Part shown: one piece after another, positions 10,486 through 22,272 of the stretch
Position numbering within the stretch: position 1 is the first letter of the stretch
How the letters are laid out: each line of letters begins with the position of its first letter
Assembly: GCF_029962835.1 (NCBI RefSeq)
Contig: NC_080581.1
Span: 26,054,001 to 26,118,000 of the forward strand
Length of the DNA: 64,000 nucleotides
Direction of reading: 5' to 3'
Source of the DNA: Magnolia sinica
Lineage: Eukaryota > Streptophyta > Magnoliopsida > Magnoliales > Magnoliaceae
Notes under the pieces: model-generated
The model's database searches: none
Seen by the model: the letters and a program-made list of their open reading frames with translations, nothing else
Told to the model about the DNA's origin: nothing
Made by a program: the position numbers and the translations under genes

Positions 10486-13400
10486 GTACCACACCCTTAA
10501 CCTAAGCCTATAACCCCAAACCTATAACCTAAACCCATTTTCAATCCCCTAAAGCTATAACCTATAACCTAACCCTAACCCTATTCTTATAATATAAACC
10601 TAAACCTAGACATATTCTTATAACATAGACCTAAACCTAAACCTTAACCTATAACCTAAACCTAGACTTATAACCTTAACCTAAACCTATTCTCAAATCC
10701 CAAAAGCTATACGTATAACCTAAGCCTAGACCTTGACCTTAACCTCAACCTATAACCTACTTGTAACCTATAACCTAAACCTATACCTATAACCTATACT
10801 TATATCCTTAACCTAAACTTGTAACCTTAACCTAAACCTATTCTCAAATCCTAAAACCTATACTTATAACATATACCTAAACTTAAACTTATAGCTTATA
10901 ACCTAAAACCTAAACCCAAACCTAAACCCGATCCCGATCCCGAACCCGAACCCGATTTCCTAAACTTAAACCTTAACCTATAACCAATACTTATAATCTT
11001 AATCCAAACCTATTCTCAAATCCCAAAACCTTAACCTATAACTTAAACTTATAACCTATACTTAACCTACACTTATAACCTTAACATAGACCTTAACCTT
11101 AACCTATAACCTATACTTATAACCGATACCTTAACTTAAACCTATTCTCAAATCCCAAAACTTATACTTATAACCTAAACCTAGACCTTAACCTTAACCT
11201 ATAACCTCTACTTATAACCTTAACTTAAACTTACAACCTTAACCTAAACCTAAACCTTAACCTAAACTCAAATCCCTAAACCTTAACCTATAACCCAACC
11301 TAAACCTATACTTATAACCTAAACCTATTCTCAAATTCCAAAACCTATACTTATAACATAAACCTAAACTTAAACCTATAACCTATAACCTAAAACCTAA
11401 ACCCAAACCTATACACGATCCCAAACCCGAACCCGATTTCCTAAACCTAAACCTTAACCTATAAGCCATACTTATAACCTTAACCTATAACCTAAACTTA
11501 TAACCTATACTTAACCTATACTTATAACCTTAACATAGACCTTAACCTTAACCTATAACCTATACTTATAACTTATACCTAAACTTATAACCTTAACCTA
11601 AACCTATTCTCAAATCCCTAACCTAAACCTAAACCTAAACTTGAAAACCCAAACCTAAACACTATCCCGAACCCCAACCCGAACCCGATTTCCTAAACCT
11701 AAACCTTAACCTATTCTCAATTCCCTAAAGCTATAACCTATAACTTAAACCTAAACCTAAACCTAAACCTATAACCTTAACCTTAACCTAAACCTAAACC
11801 TAAGACCTAAATGTATTCTTAAATCCCTAAACTCAAACCTTAACCTATTCTCAATTCCCTAAACCTTAACCTATAACCTAACTTAAACCTAAACCTGTAA
11901 CCTATACTCATAACCTGAAACCTAAATGTATTCTCAAATCCCTAAACCTAAACCTACACCTAATCCCAATCTCAACTCCTTAACCTAAACCTAGACTTGA
12001 AACCCCAAACCTAAACTTGGTCCTGAACCTGATTTCCTAAATCTAAACCTTAACCTATTCTCAATTCCCTAAACCTTAACCTATAACCTAACTTAAACCT
12101 AAACCTATAACCTACACTTGTAACCTAAAAGCTAAATGTATTCTCAAATCCTTAAACCTAAACCTACACCTAATCCTAATCTCAACTCCTTAAACTAAAC
12201 CTAGACTTGAAACCCCAAACCTAAACCTGGTCCCGAACCCGATTTCCTAAACCTAAACCTTAACATATTCTCAATTCCCTAAACCTTAACCTATAACCTA
12301 ACTTAAACTTAAACCTATAACCGACACTTATAACCTATAAACTAAAACCTAAACCTAAACCTAAACCTAAAACCTAAATGTATACTCAAATCCCTAAACC
12401 TAAACCTACACTTAATCCTAGTTTCAACTCCTTAGCCTAAACATAAACTTCAAAACCCAAACCTAAACCCGAACCCGAACTTGATTTTCTAAACTTAAAC
12501 CTTAACCTATTCTCAATTTCCTAAATCTATAACCTAAACCTAAACCTTAACCAAAACCTATAACCTAAACCTAAACCTATAACCTAAACTTATAACCTAT
12601 AACCTAACCTAAACCTATAACCTAAAACCTAAACCTAAACCTAAAACCTAAAAGTATTCTCAAATCCTTAAACCTAAACCTATACCTAATCCTAATTTCA
12701 ACTCCTTAGCCTAAACATAAACTTCAAAACCCAAACCTAAACCCGAACCCGAACCCAATTTCCTAAACCTAAACCCTAACCTATTCTCAATTCCCTAAAC
12801 CTATAACCTATAACCTATTACCTAAACCTATAACCTATAACCTAAACCTAAACCTATAACCTAAACCTAAACCTAAAACCTAAACCTAAACCAAAACCAA
12901 AACCTATAACCTTAACCTAAACCTTAACCTACAACCTATAACCCAATAACCTAAACTTATAAACTTAACCTAAACCTAAAACCAAGACCTAAACCTATAA
13001 CCTAAACCTAAACCTAAACCTAAACTTAAAACCTAAATGTATTCTCAAATCCCTAAACCTAAACCTACACCTAATCCTAATCTCAACTCCCTAACCTAAA
13101 CCTAAACCTAAACTTGAAAACCCAAACCTAAACCCGATCCCGAACTCGAACCCGATTTCCTAAACCTAAACTTAAACCTTAACCTATTCTTAATTTTCTA
13201 AAGCTATAACCTATAACCTATAACCTAAACCTAACCTAAACCTATAACCTTTACCTAAACCTAAAACCTAAATGTATTCTTAAATTCTCAAACCTAAACC
13301 TACACCTAATCCTAATCTCAAGTCCCTAACCTAAACCTAAACCTAAAATTGAAAACCCAAACCTAAACATGATCCCGAACCCGAACCTTATTTCCTAAAC

Positions 13401-15572
13401 CTAGACCTTAACCTATTCTCAATTCGCTAAAGCTATAACCTATAACCTAACTTAAACCTAAACCTATAACCGACACTTATAACCTAAACCTAAACCTATA
13501 ACCTAAACTTAAAATCTAAATGTATTCTCAAATTCTTAAACCTAAACCTACACCTAATCCTAATCTCAACTTCTTAACCTAAACCTAGACTTGAAACCCC
13601 AAACCTAAACCTGGTCCCGAACCCTATTTCCTAAACCTAAACCTTAACCTATTCTCAATTCCCTAAACCTTAACCTATAACCTAACTTAAACCTAAACCT
13701 ATAACTGACACTTATAACCTATAAACTAAAACCTAAACCTAAACCTAAAACCTAAATGTATACTCAAATCCCTAAACCTAAACCTACACCTAATCCTAAT
13801 ATCAACTCTTTAGCCTAAACATAAACTTCAAAACCTAAACCTAAACCCGAACCCGAACTTGATTTCCTAAACCTAAACCTTAACCTATTCTCAATTCCCT
13901 TAACCTATAACCTATAACCTAAACCTAAACTTTAACCAAAACTTATAACCTAAACATAAACCTATAACTTAAACTTATAACCTATAACCTAACATTAACC
14001 TTAACCTAAACCTAAAATCTAAACCTAAACCTATAACCTAAACCTATAAACTAAAACCTAAACCTAAACCTAAAACCTAAATGTATTCTCAAATCCTTAA
14101 ACCTAAACTTACACCTAATCCTAATCTCAACTCCTTAGCCTAAACATAAACTTCAAAACCCAAACCTAAACTTGAACCCGAACCATATTTCCTAAACCTA
14201 AACCTTAACTTATTCTCAATTCCATAAACCTAGAACTTATAACCTAAACCTATAACCTAAACCTAAACCTATAACCTATAACCTAAACCTAAACCTATAA
14301 CCTAATCCTATAACATTAACCTAAACCTAAACCTAAACAAAAACCTATAACCTTAACCTAAACCTTAACCTATAACATATAACCCAATAACCTAAACTTA
14401 TAACCTTAACCTAAACCTAAAACCTAAACCTAAACCTATAACCTAAACCTAAACCTAAACCTAAACCTAAACTTAAAATCTAAATGTATTCTCAAATCCC
14501 TAAACCTAAACCTACACCTAATCCTAATCTCAACTCCCTAACCTAAACCTAAACCTATACTTGAAAACCCAAACCTAAACCCGATCCCGAACCCGAACCC
14601 GATTTCCTAAACCTAAACCTTAACCTATTCTCAATTTTCTAAAGCTATAACCTAACCTAAACCTATAACCTTTACCTAAACCTAAAACCTAAAACCTAAA
14701 CCTAAACCTAAAACCTAAATGTATTCTTAAATCTCCAAACCTAAACCTACACCTAATCCTAATCTCAACTCCCTAACCTAAACTTAAACCTAAAATTGAA
14801 AACTCAAACCTAAACTCGATCCCGAACCTGAACCCGATTTCCCAAACCTAGACCTTAACCTATTCTCAATTCCCTAAATCTATAACCTATAACCTAACTT
14901 AAACCTAAACCTATAACCGATTCTTATAACCTAAACCTAAAACCTAAATGTATTCTTAAATCCCTAAACCTACACCTACACCTAATCCTAATCTCAACTC
15001 CTTAACCTAAACCTAAACTTGAAACCCCAAACCTAAACCTGAACCCGAACCCGATTTCCTAAACCTAAACCTTAACCTATTCTCAATTCCTTATACCTTA
15101 ACCTATAAACTAACTTAAACATAAACCTATAACCTAAACCTAAACCTAAAACCTAAATGTAATCTCAAATCCCTAAACCTAAACCTACAACTAATCCTAA
15201 TCTCAACTCCCTAACCTAAACTGACACCTAAACTTGAAAACTGAAACCCAAACCCGATACCGAATCCAAACCAGAACTTGATTTCTTAAACCTAAACCTT
15301 AACCTATTCTCAATTCCTTAAAGCTATAACCTAAACCTAAACATAAACCTAAATCTAAACCTAAACCTATAATCTAAACCTAAACCTTAACCTAAACCAA
15401 AACCTAAAACCTATAACCTATAACCTTAACCTAAACCAAAACCTATAACCTAAACCTTAACCTATAACCTATAACCCATAACCTATAACCTAAACTACCT
15501 ATAACCTAACCTTAATCTAAACCTAAAACCTAAACCTAAACCTAAACTTAAACCTATAACCTAAACCTATAA
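10486..15572. repeat. Degenerate telomere-like array, CCTAAA/CCTATAA type, with higher-order structure
   Basis: About 5.1 kb made almost entirely of CCTAAA, CCTATAA and CCTTAA units. They resemble the plant telomere repeat (CCCTAAA) but lack the third C and vary greatly, so this is not a functional telomere tract. Landmarks such as CCCGAACCCGATTTCC, TATTCTCAATTCCCTAAA and AAATGTATTCTCAAATCC return in fixed order about every 0.2-0.5 kb (for example near 10,950, 11,440, 11,690, 12,240, 13,155, 14,605 and 15,053). That shows a higher-order repeat built on the short one. The same landmarks occur inverted at 24,238-25,608. Confidence 0.9.
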
Positions 15573-15600
15573 GTGTAGGTTATAGGTTTAGGTTTAAGTT
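15545..15600. repeat. Imperfect inverted repeat at the end of the array
   Basis: The array's last CCTAAA-type units are followed at once by TAGGTTATAGGTTTAGG. Two arms of about 27 bases (15,545-15,571 and 15,574-15,600) pair at about 21 positions, a small hairpin or inversion junction. Confidence 0.6.
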
Positions 15601-15904
15601 AATGTTGTTTTTTTTTTTTTCATTTGTCTGGATCACCTCTCATATATTTTCTCTCTTTTCATTTGTTTTTTCCATAAGATTGTTTGTGTTTTGATGGATG
15701 CAGTTTGTGTTTGGATGAATGTAGTTTATGTGTGGATGAATTTACGTAGTTTGGGTTTAGATGGATGTGAATGTGAATGTGAATATGATGAAATATATTA
15801 TATAATAAGTGTATATCAGGAAGAATATGATGAATTATATTATAACAGGCGTATATCAGGAAATTTGAGATGAAATATATATTTTTTTAAAAAGATACTA
15901 TTAC
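15601..15904. other. Internal segment of CACTA-1 shared, inverted, with CACTA-2
   Basis: After a T tract and TTTTCTCTC-type sequence, 15,684-15,880 contains GATGGATG, TTTGTGTTTGGATGAATG and ATATGATGAAATATATTATA elements. The reverse complement closely follows 23,700-23,890 in CACTA-2 (for example TTCATCATATTC, CATCCATCTAAACCCAAA, CTACATTCATCCAAACA). Short frames such as 15,691-15,873 come from the repeated ATG-rich sequence and are not taken as a gene. Confidence 0.7.
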
Positions 15905-17027
15905 CTACGAAAGCAACGGCGATTTTTAGCTATGAAAATTTTCGTAGCTAAAAGTAATCCTTACAACTTTTGGCGACGACAATTTTCGTTGGTAAAAGTC
16001 TTTCCATGATTTTTAGCTACGAAAAATTTCGTAGCTAAAAGTAATCCATTCAAATTTAAAATGGTTTGCAGCCTTTCGCGACGAAAATTTCCGTCGATAA
16101 AAGTCTTATCCATGATATTTAGCTACAAATATTTCCGTAGCTATAAGTAATCCATTCGAAGTTTTTGAAAATTTGATTGCAGCATTTGGCGACGAAAATA
16201 TTTGTCACTAAAAATCTCAACCACGATTTTTAGCTACGAAAATTTTCATAGCTAAAAGTAATCAATTCGAATTTTTTACAAAATTATTTGCAGCCTTTGG
16301 CGATGAAAATATTCATCGCTAAAAGTCTCAACCACGATTTTTAGCTACGAAAATTTTCGTAGCTAAAAGTAATCCATTTGAAGTTTTAGAAAACTTGTTT
16401 GCAGCCTTTAGCGACGAAAATATTCATCGCTAAAAGTGTCAACCACGATTTTTAGCTGCGAAAGCTTTTGTAGCTAAAAGTAATCCATTCGAAGTTTTTG
16501 TAAAATTGTTTACAGCCTTTAGCGATGAAAATTTTTGTCATTAAAAGTCTCATCCACGATTTTTAGCTGCAAAAATTTTCGTCGCTAAAAGTGATCCATT
16601 CAAAATTTTTAAAAATATGTTTGCTGCCTTTGGCAACGAAAATATTCGTCGCTAAAGTCTCATCCACAATTTTTAGCTAAGATTCGTAGCTAAAAGTAAT
16701 CCATTTGATGTTTTTGAAAATTTGTTTGCAGCCTTTGGCGATGAAAATATTTGTCGCTAAAAGTGTCAACCACGATTTTTAGCTACGAACAATTTCATAG
16801 CTAAAAGTAATCCATTCGAATCTTTTGCAAAATTGTTCGTAGCCTTTAGCGACGAAAAGTTTCGTCGCTAAAAGTCTCATCTACGATTTTTAGCTGCGAA
16901 AATTTTCGTCGCTAAAAATCTCGTCGCTAAAACTAAACTTTTAGCGATGAAAATTTATTTCGTCGCTAAAAGTGACTTTTAGCGACGAAATAAATTTTCG
17001 TCACTAAAAACCCTCTTTCTTGTAGTG
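15905..17027. repeat. CACTA-1 subterminal palindromic repeats and right terminus
   Basis: About nine copies of a ~110-bp unit, each holding two palindromes: TAGCTACGAAAATTTTCGTA followed by GCTAAAAG, and GGCGACGAAAATATTCGTCG followed by CTAAAAG. They are separated by AATCCATTCGAAG and TTTGCAGCC. Repeats of this kind near CACTA ends bind the element's transposition protein in known systems. Units become shorter and purely GCGACGAAA-based from about 16,850, and the element ends in CTTGTAGTG at 17,027. Confidence 0.88.
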
Positions 17028-17429
17028 AATGCATCTCATGTACAGGGACAATGGTCTTTACTTCAAGAACTTCTAATGCAAGATCAAGTACATAGTTTAC
17101 TCCTTCAAAGCTTCAAAGTTCAAGGTTTCAAAGCTATATCTAAAGGTAAGACAATAGTCTTTACTTTGGGACTCAAGACTCAAAGTGAAGTACACCTCAA
17201 GTACCTCAAGCTCAAGCTTCAATGTAACTACAAATTCAAGCTTCAAATGATCTCAAGTTCATGCTTCTATATATGTTAAGAGCTTAAGCTTCGTGAACTT
17301 CGAAGATCATCTATCAACTAAAGCAAAAGAAGTTTCAATGTTCATACATCATATATAAGGTATGAATGACCCTAGATTGACCATAGGGTAGGTCGTTTTG
17401 AATACATAATTTAAATTATTTTATAAGTG

Positions 17430-17815
17430 CATAGACTGTTTCTCGACTAGTCTTGGACTCTGTTCGACTAGTCCTAGCACTGGCTCGACTAGTCCAAGAA
17501 TTCCTCGTCCAGTCCTAAGTTTGTTACTGATTTTTAAAAATTTTTGTTAAAGCCTCGACCAGTCCTGAAGACTGCTCGACCAGTCGTGTTAACAGTGCTC
17601 GACCAGTCCTACAGCCTCGACTTAAAGTCCAGCAACTAAAAATAGTTTCGTACGACCAGTCGTGGACAGGACTCGACCGGTTGTGGAGGCCACTTGACTG
17701 GTCATGCAGGTCCTATGACCAGTCGTGGAATGACTTTATCTTATCACGCCCAAATTTCAAAAATCTGTTGGTCCTACGACCAGTCGTGGAGACCACAGGA
17801 TCAGTCGAGAGTGTA
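17430..17815 (+). repeat. Cluster of about 13 GACTAGTC/GACCAGTC motifs in the Copia-1 LTR
   Basis: Variants of [T/A]CGACCAGTCGTGG, CGACTAGTCCTAG and TGACTGGTCATG recur at irregular short spacing just upstream of the TATA box. Most are imperfect palindromes around GACNNGTC. The same cluster is in the 3' LTR. Location upstream of the promoter suggests protein binding sites, but that is inference. Confidence 0.7.
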
Positions 17816-17825
17816 ATTTCTTCAC

Positions 17826-17835
17826 TTATAAATAG
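17826..17835 (+). promoter_or_regulatory. TATA box of the Copia-1 5' LTR
   Basis: TTATAAATAG, a close plant TATA match, sits between the motif cluster and the downstream part of the LTR. It is kept identically in the 3' LTR. Confidence 0.6.
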
Positions 17836-18891
17836 AGCACGAATTTAAGAGTTTAATATCCAATTCAAGATAAATCAATATGTCACTCTCTGAGAGATAA
17901 GTTAGTCATTTTTTAAGCTATATTGTGCTCATTTAATATTCTCTTTATTTAGCTTTATTATATTTGATTTTGTATTCTTTATTCCAATCATATTTGAAGA
18001 AGGGATTGAGATTTACCCTTTTCTTAGAACCAAAATCAAATAGAGTTAGCGCAACTTGATTTAATTTAAAATCAATTTAGAACATAGAACCATTTCTTAG
18101 GCGAGTGTGGACATTGAACTTCTATGTTGAACTTCTACTTCGATTTGGTTTTTTCGGGCTGCATTAAAAAGAGAATATCCAGATATTTTACATTATTGTA
18201 AATTCCTTTCTTTTGGTTTTATTGCGATTGTGCCAGAAAAATCTCTTAGTTTTGGTTTGTCTGAGGTGATCCAGAAAACTTAGAATGTGGGGTTTTTTGA
18301 ATTGTGTAAGCCCACTTTAAAGACAATTGTGAGGGTTTTAGGTGAACCTAAAAAAATCTATTTTCATAGTGAACGCTAATATCCACTGTGTGAGGATATT
18401 AGGAGTGGAGTAGTTGTGTGGTTGTTGTTTAACAGTTGGTGTACACATAAGCGAACCACTATAATTCTGTGTTTTGTGGATGTGTAGTTTAATTTCTTTA
18501 TCTTTTATGGTTTGAGATTGTGGGATGTATTTGTAGATGTGAATGTTGTAATCTTTACATTTCAGTACTGTGTGGTGAATGTTGTAATAGCTTAGTTATT
18601 TCCTTTATATTCTCTTCAGTTTGAGTTTTTGATACTCACCCAAGTTCTAATAAGGTTGTCCTGCCATAAACCTTTGGTTTTTTTGTGTCAAGGTGTCCTT
18701 AGAACCAAGTTTGTATCAACCTCTCAGTACTAGATTTTTGGAGGTTGTTTTTACATTTCCACATTGTGGATTGTTTAAGTTCTATCTATTAATTATTTGT
18801 TTAAATTCCACTGTTATTTTTTTTTTTTTTAAATTTTGGTGTAGTCCTATTCACCCCCCCACTCTAGGACATATAGCTTGGCCTTTTCAAG

Positions 18892-18903
18892 TGGTATCAA
18901 AGC
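18892..18903 (+). other. Copia-1 primer-binding site
   Basis: TGGTATCAAAGC begins two bases after the LTR end. It differs by one base from the standard initiator-Met tRNA site TGGTATCAGAGC of plant Copia elements. Confidence 0.85.
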
Positions 18904-18973
18904 CTAATAGGTCATTTTAATTGTTATTTCTTTTAGATTAATTTCCTGAGTTAATCGATCTAAGCTATTTGAG

Positions 18974-20740
18974 ATGTCAAATTTTGATAGTCTTTCAGTC
19001 ACTAGGCCTCCACCATTTGATGGCTCCAATTATGCCTATTGGAAAGCCAGGATGAGAATTTTCTTAAAATCCATGGATGAGAGCGTGTGACAAGCCATAG
19101 TGACTAATTGGACCCCTCCTACCACTAAAGTAACTGGTATCGACGGATCCAAAACTATGAGAGTCACACCTTATTTCTCTTGGATCACTTTTTAGAAAAG
19201 TGAGAGTAGTGGCAATGCAAAAGCATTAAATGCAATCACTTGCGCACTATCACCAGATGAATTTAAAAGAATTATATCCTGTGATATTGCAAAGCAAGCC
19301 TGAGATATTTTAGAAATGACACACGAGGGGATAACAATTGTTAAGAAATCTAAAGTCCAAATCCTCACAACCAAATTTGAGTAATTACGTATGGAAGAAA
19401 GTGAAACTTTCATGGACTTTTATACTAGATTAAATGACATTGTCAACTCATGTGGGGTCTCGGTGATAAAATCCTAGAAAGTAAAATTTGTGCAAAGATA
19501 ATACGCTTACTACTTGAACGGTTTAATTCAAAGGTGACTGCAATCCAGGAATTTCGTGATACAGATAATATGAGGGTAGAAGAATTAGTTGGCTCATTAC
19601 AGACTTATAAGTTAACTTTTAAAGCTTCTAAAGGTAAATCCATCACTCTTAAATCTTCTAAATGTTTTTCTTAAGAAAATAGTAGTAATTCTAATTTAGA
19701 AAACTCTAAAGATGATATGACTCTTTTAGCTAAAAAGTTTTATAAAATTTTCAAAGGTAAAAAGAGGATTGATTTTCAAAAATCTAATGATAAGAAAATG
19801 TCTAAATCTAAAACTTGGAAATCATTAAAAGATAGCCAATGTTACAACTGCCATGATCTGGGCATTTAACAAACAAGTGTCCTAAAAAAGACAAACCCAA
19901 AAAGAAGGGTATGTTGGCTACTTGGGATGAATCTTCCTGCTCTGAAGCCTCTTCTGAGTTAGAAGATTCTGAAATCGAGTCGGGTAATGAAGTTAAAGCC
20001 CTTATGACTCTAGCCAAGTTCACTTTTTCAGATAATGATGATTCAACTAGTGAAGAAAATCTGAATAGTGATCATAAAAATGAAGAAGATCTTTAAGATG
20101 CTTATAATGCCCTATACAAGGAAAGTTATAAAATTGCGGTTAAACTAAAACTTCAGAAAGAAAAGTTTTTGAAACTTAAAGCAAATTTTGATACTCTTGT
20201 TTTAGAAAAATCCCACATTTCAGATTGTTTTGAAAAAACTAAATGTGATTTAGATTTCAAAGCCTCTCTTATTGAAAATCTAAAATCTGAAAATGAAAAA
20301 CTAAAACTTGAAGTCTCTTTACTTTTGAAATTAAAGGACATATGGAGGTATGCCCAAGGTGATTATAAGTTAGAAAAACTATTATCCAGATCCAGAAAAT
20401 GTGGCGACCGATTCGGTTTGGACTACGACAACAGTATTCCTCCCAAACATAAGAATACTCATCCTAAGTTTGTGAAAGGAGAGTCTTCAAACTCAAAAGG
20501 GAAAAGTCTAAATCAAAATTTTCCTAAAAATGTAAAAACTTTTCAATCTTTAAAACCTAAAAGCAACAATATCAACTATAAAAATCAGAATTGTAATCCT
20601 TTAGCTAAGAAAATGGTTGATTTACTTAAGGAGCTCTTAAAATCTAACTCAATGGGTCGGTCTTATATCAACTACAAATATAAGAAGACCAACTATTCTC
20701 CTAAACCCAAAATAGTTATGAAATGGGTTCCTAAGGTTAC
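18974..20740 (+). pseudogene. gag: Copia-1 gag with CCHC knuckle, broken
   Basis: Starts at ATG 18,974 with FDSLSVTRPPPFDGSNYAYW, then KARMRIFLKSMDE, the usual start of plant Copia Gag. A UBN2-like part follows (MEESETFMDFYTRLNDIVNS, then WGLGDKI in a shifted frame, ERFNSKVTAIQEFRD). A zinc knuckle CYNCHDLG begins at 19,840 but is cut by loss of one base before ATTTAACAAACAAGTG. An acidic stretch (SEASSELEDSEIESGNE) and a long Lys/Glu coiled-coil (about 20,100-20,340) follow, then a basic Asn/Lys-rich linker. Stops occur soon after the start (about 19,087, where Trp is expected) and at 20,094. Gag would form the particle and bind the RNA. Confidence 0.85.
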
Positions 20741-22270
20741 TTGCTTGGTTGCCCATACCGCTTTCAAAGCTTTAAGTCATTTAAAGTGGTACCTAGACAG
20801 TGGTTGCTCCAGACATATGACAGGCGATAAGGGTCTGTTCACCAATCTTAAAGATATGACTGATGGTTCAGGCACATTCGGTGACGGTAGCAACTGTAAG
20901 ATTATTGGCCAAGGTACAGTTCAACTTTTTAACCTCCTTTTATTTGAGAATATTTTATATGTAGAAGGTTTAAAACATAACTTATTAAGCATTTCTCAAA
21001 TATGCGATAAAAATCATAGTGTAAAATTTACTAACCTAGGGTGCGAAATTTTAAATAAAAATGGTTCAGTAATATTAACTGGTCATAGAACTTCTAAAAA
21101 TTGCTACATTGTAAGTGATTCAAGCTCATCTAATCTATCATGTTACATGGTCCATACCAATGAAACTGAGTTATATCATAAATGCCTTGGACATGTACAC
21201 TATCGCAACTTATATAGATTGAGAAAAAGAGAGTTAATAAGAGGCTTACCCAAAATTCAGAAAATAGATAAAATATGTGCGAATGCTAGATTAGCAAGCA
21301 AACTGGGAGATCTCACAAAAAGGTGGACTCCAATGCCACATTTAAACCGCTCGAACTCCTCCATATGGATCTTATTGGACCAACTAGAACGGAGAGTCGA
21401 GGTGGAAAAAAGTACATTCTACTAATCGTTGATGACTTCACCAGATATACTTGCGTAGTCTTCTTGAGAGACAAATCAGAAACTCTCAATGAAGTTAAAA
21501 GGATACTTAGACGTATCCAAACTGGAAAAGAGACTCAAGTCTATAAGATCCGTAGCGATCATGGATCAGAGTTTGAAAATAGTAGTTTTGAGAAGTTTTG
21601 TAGTGATTAGGGAATATCACATGAATTCTTTGCACCCAAAACACCACAATAAAATGGTATAATAGAAAGAAAAAATAGAGTGCTTCAAGAAATGACAAAT
21701 GTAATGTTAAATAGTATGAAGCTCCCTAAAAATCTTTGGGCTGAAGCCATAAATATTGCGTGTTATATAATTAACCGTGTCTATACTAGAAAATCAAATA
21801 ATCAAACGGCTTATGAAATGTGGTTTGATAAGAAGCCTACTATTAAATACTTTTAAGTTTTTGGCAGCAAGTGCTATATTTTACGTGACTGAGAAAATCT
21901 GGAAAAATCTGACACCAAAAGTAATGAAGGGGTATTTTTAGGGTATGCTTTGAATAGTCAAGCATATCGGGTTCTTAATAAGAGGACCGGTGTAATTCAA
22001 GAATCTATTAATGTGGTTATTAACGATCACTTGAATACAACTGTCTCAAGTTCAAATAATGATCAAGTACTTCTAATTAATAAACTAGATACTTCATCAA
22101 GTCAAAATAACCCTGAACCAGGGACTGTTAAAGACCATCCAACTAATCAGATTCTTGGGAACTCTCACACTGGTGTGCGCACTCATAAACAACTAAAAGA
22201 TATGTGCAATTATGTGTGCTTTACATCTCAGATAGAACCGACTTACATAAAAAAAGCTCTTACTGACGAA
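20741..22270 (+). pseudogene. Copia-1 protease and integrase, broken
   Basis: The Copia protease motif WYLDSGCSRHMTGD has its catalytic Asp in DSG at 20,796-20,804. The pre-integrase zinc module follows (LYHKCLGHVHYRNLYRL). One G is missing near 21,293, shifting the frame. Integrase core: LLHMDLIGPT and IVDDFTRYTCVVFL (first Asp), IRSDHGSEFENSSF (second Asp), and TPQ-stop-NGIIERKNRVLQE (Glu), where a TAA replaces a Gln codon. Further stops lie at about 21,608, 21,854 and 21,889. A long linker then leads to RT. The three acidic catalytic positions survive, but the protein is not expressible in one piece. Confidence 0.85.
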
Positions 22271-22272
22271 AC

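Larger units (their letters stand above)
10486..17027. mobile_element. CACTA-1: right part of a CACTA (En/Spm) DNA transposon carrying a telomere-like array
   Basis: The right end is TTTCTTGTAGTG at 17,016-17,027, the inverse of the CACTACAAGAAA terminus typical of plant CACTA elements. It is preceded by about 1.1 kb of subterminal palindromic repeats. The next bases, AATGCATCTC, continue the Copia-1 LTR, whose intact copy reads AATGCATCTC at 36,803. So the element inserted inside that LTR, and AAT is the presumed 3-bp target duplication. The left end is outside the window, because the Athila element occupies the left margin and abuts the array. No transposase frame is visible in this part. 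Assignment of the array to the element rests on continuity from array to terminus and on the same arrangement in CACTA-2. Confidence 0.8.
17028..18889 (+). repeat. Copia-1 5' LTR, missing its first ~246 bp
   Basis: Aligns with 36,803-38,590 from AATGCATCTC through TTTAAGTTCTAT (18,790) and continues to CCTTTTCA (18,889), just before the primer-binding site. CA at 18,888-18,889 is the expected LTR end. CACTA-1 replaces its left part. The LTR contains a dense cluster of GACCAGTC-type motifs and a good TATA box. Confidence 0.88.

Noticed and set aside
10486-15572. A true telomere or chromosome end
   Set aside because: Units are mainly CCTAAA and CCTATAA with heavy variation, not uniform CCCTAAA, and the tract is inside a transposon with sequence on both sides.
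15691-15873. 60-codon plus-strand frame after the array
   Set aside because: Arises from short GGATGAATG/GTGAATGTGAATATG repeats; the equivalent CACTA-2 segment does not preserve the frame.
15905-17027. CRISPR-like regular repeats with spacers
   Set aside because: Spacers are also repeated and the palindromes belong to a CACTA end; this is plant nuclear DNA.
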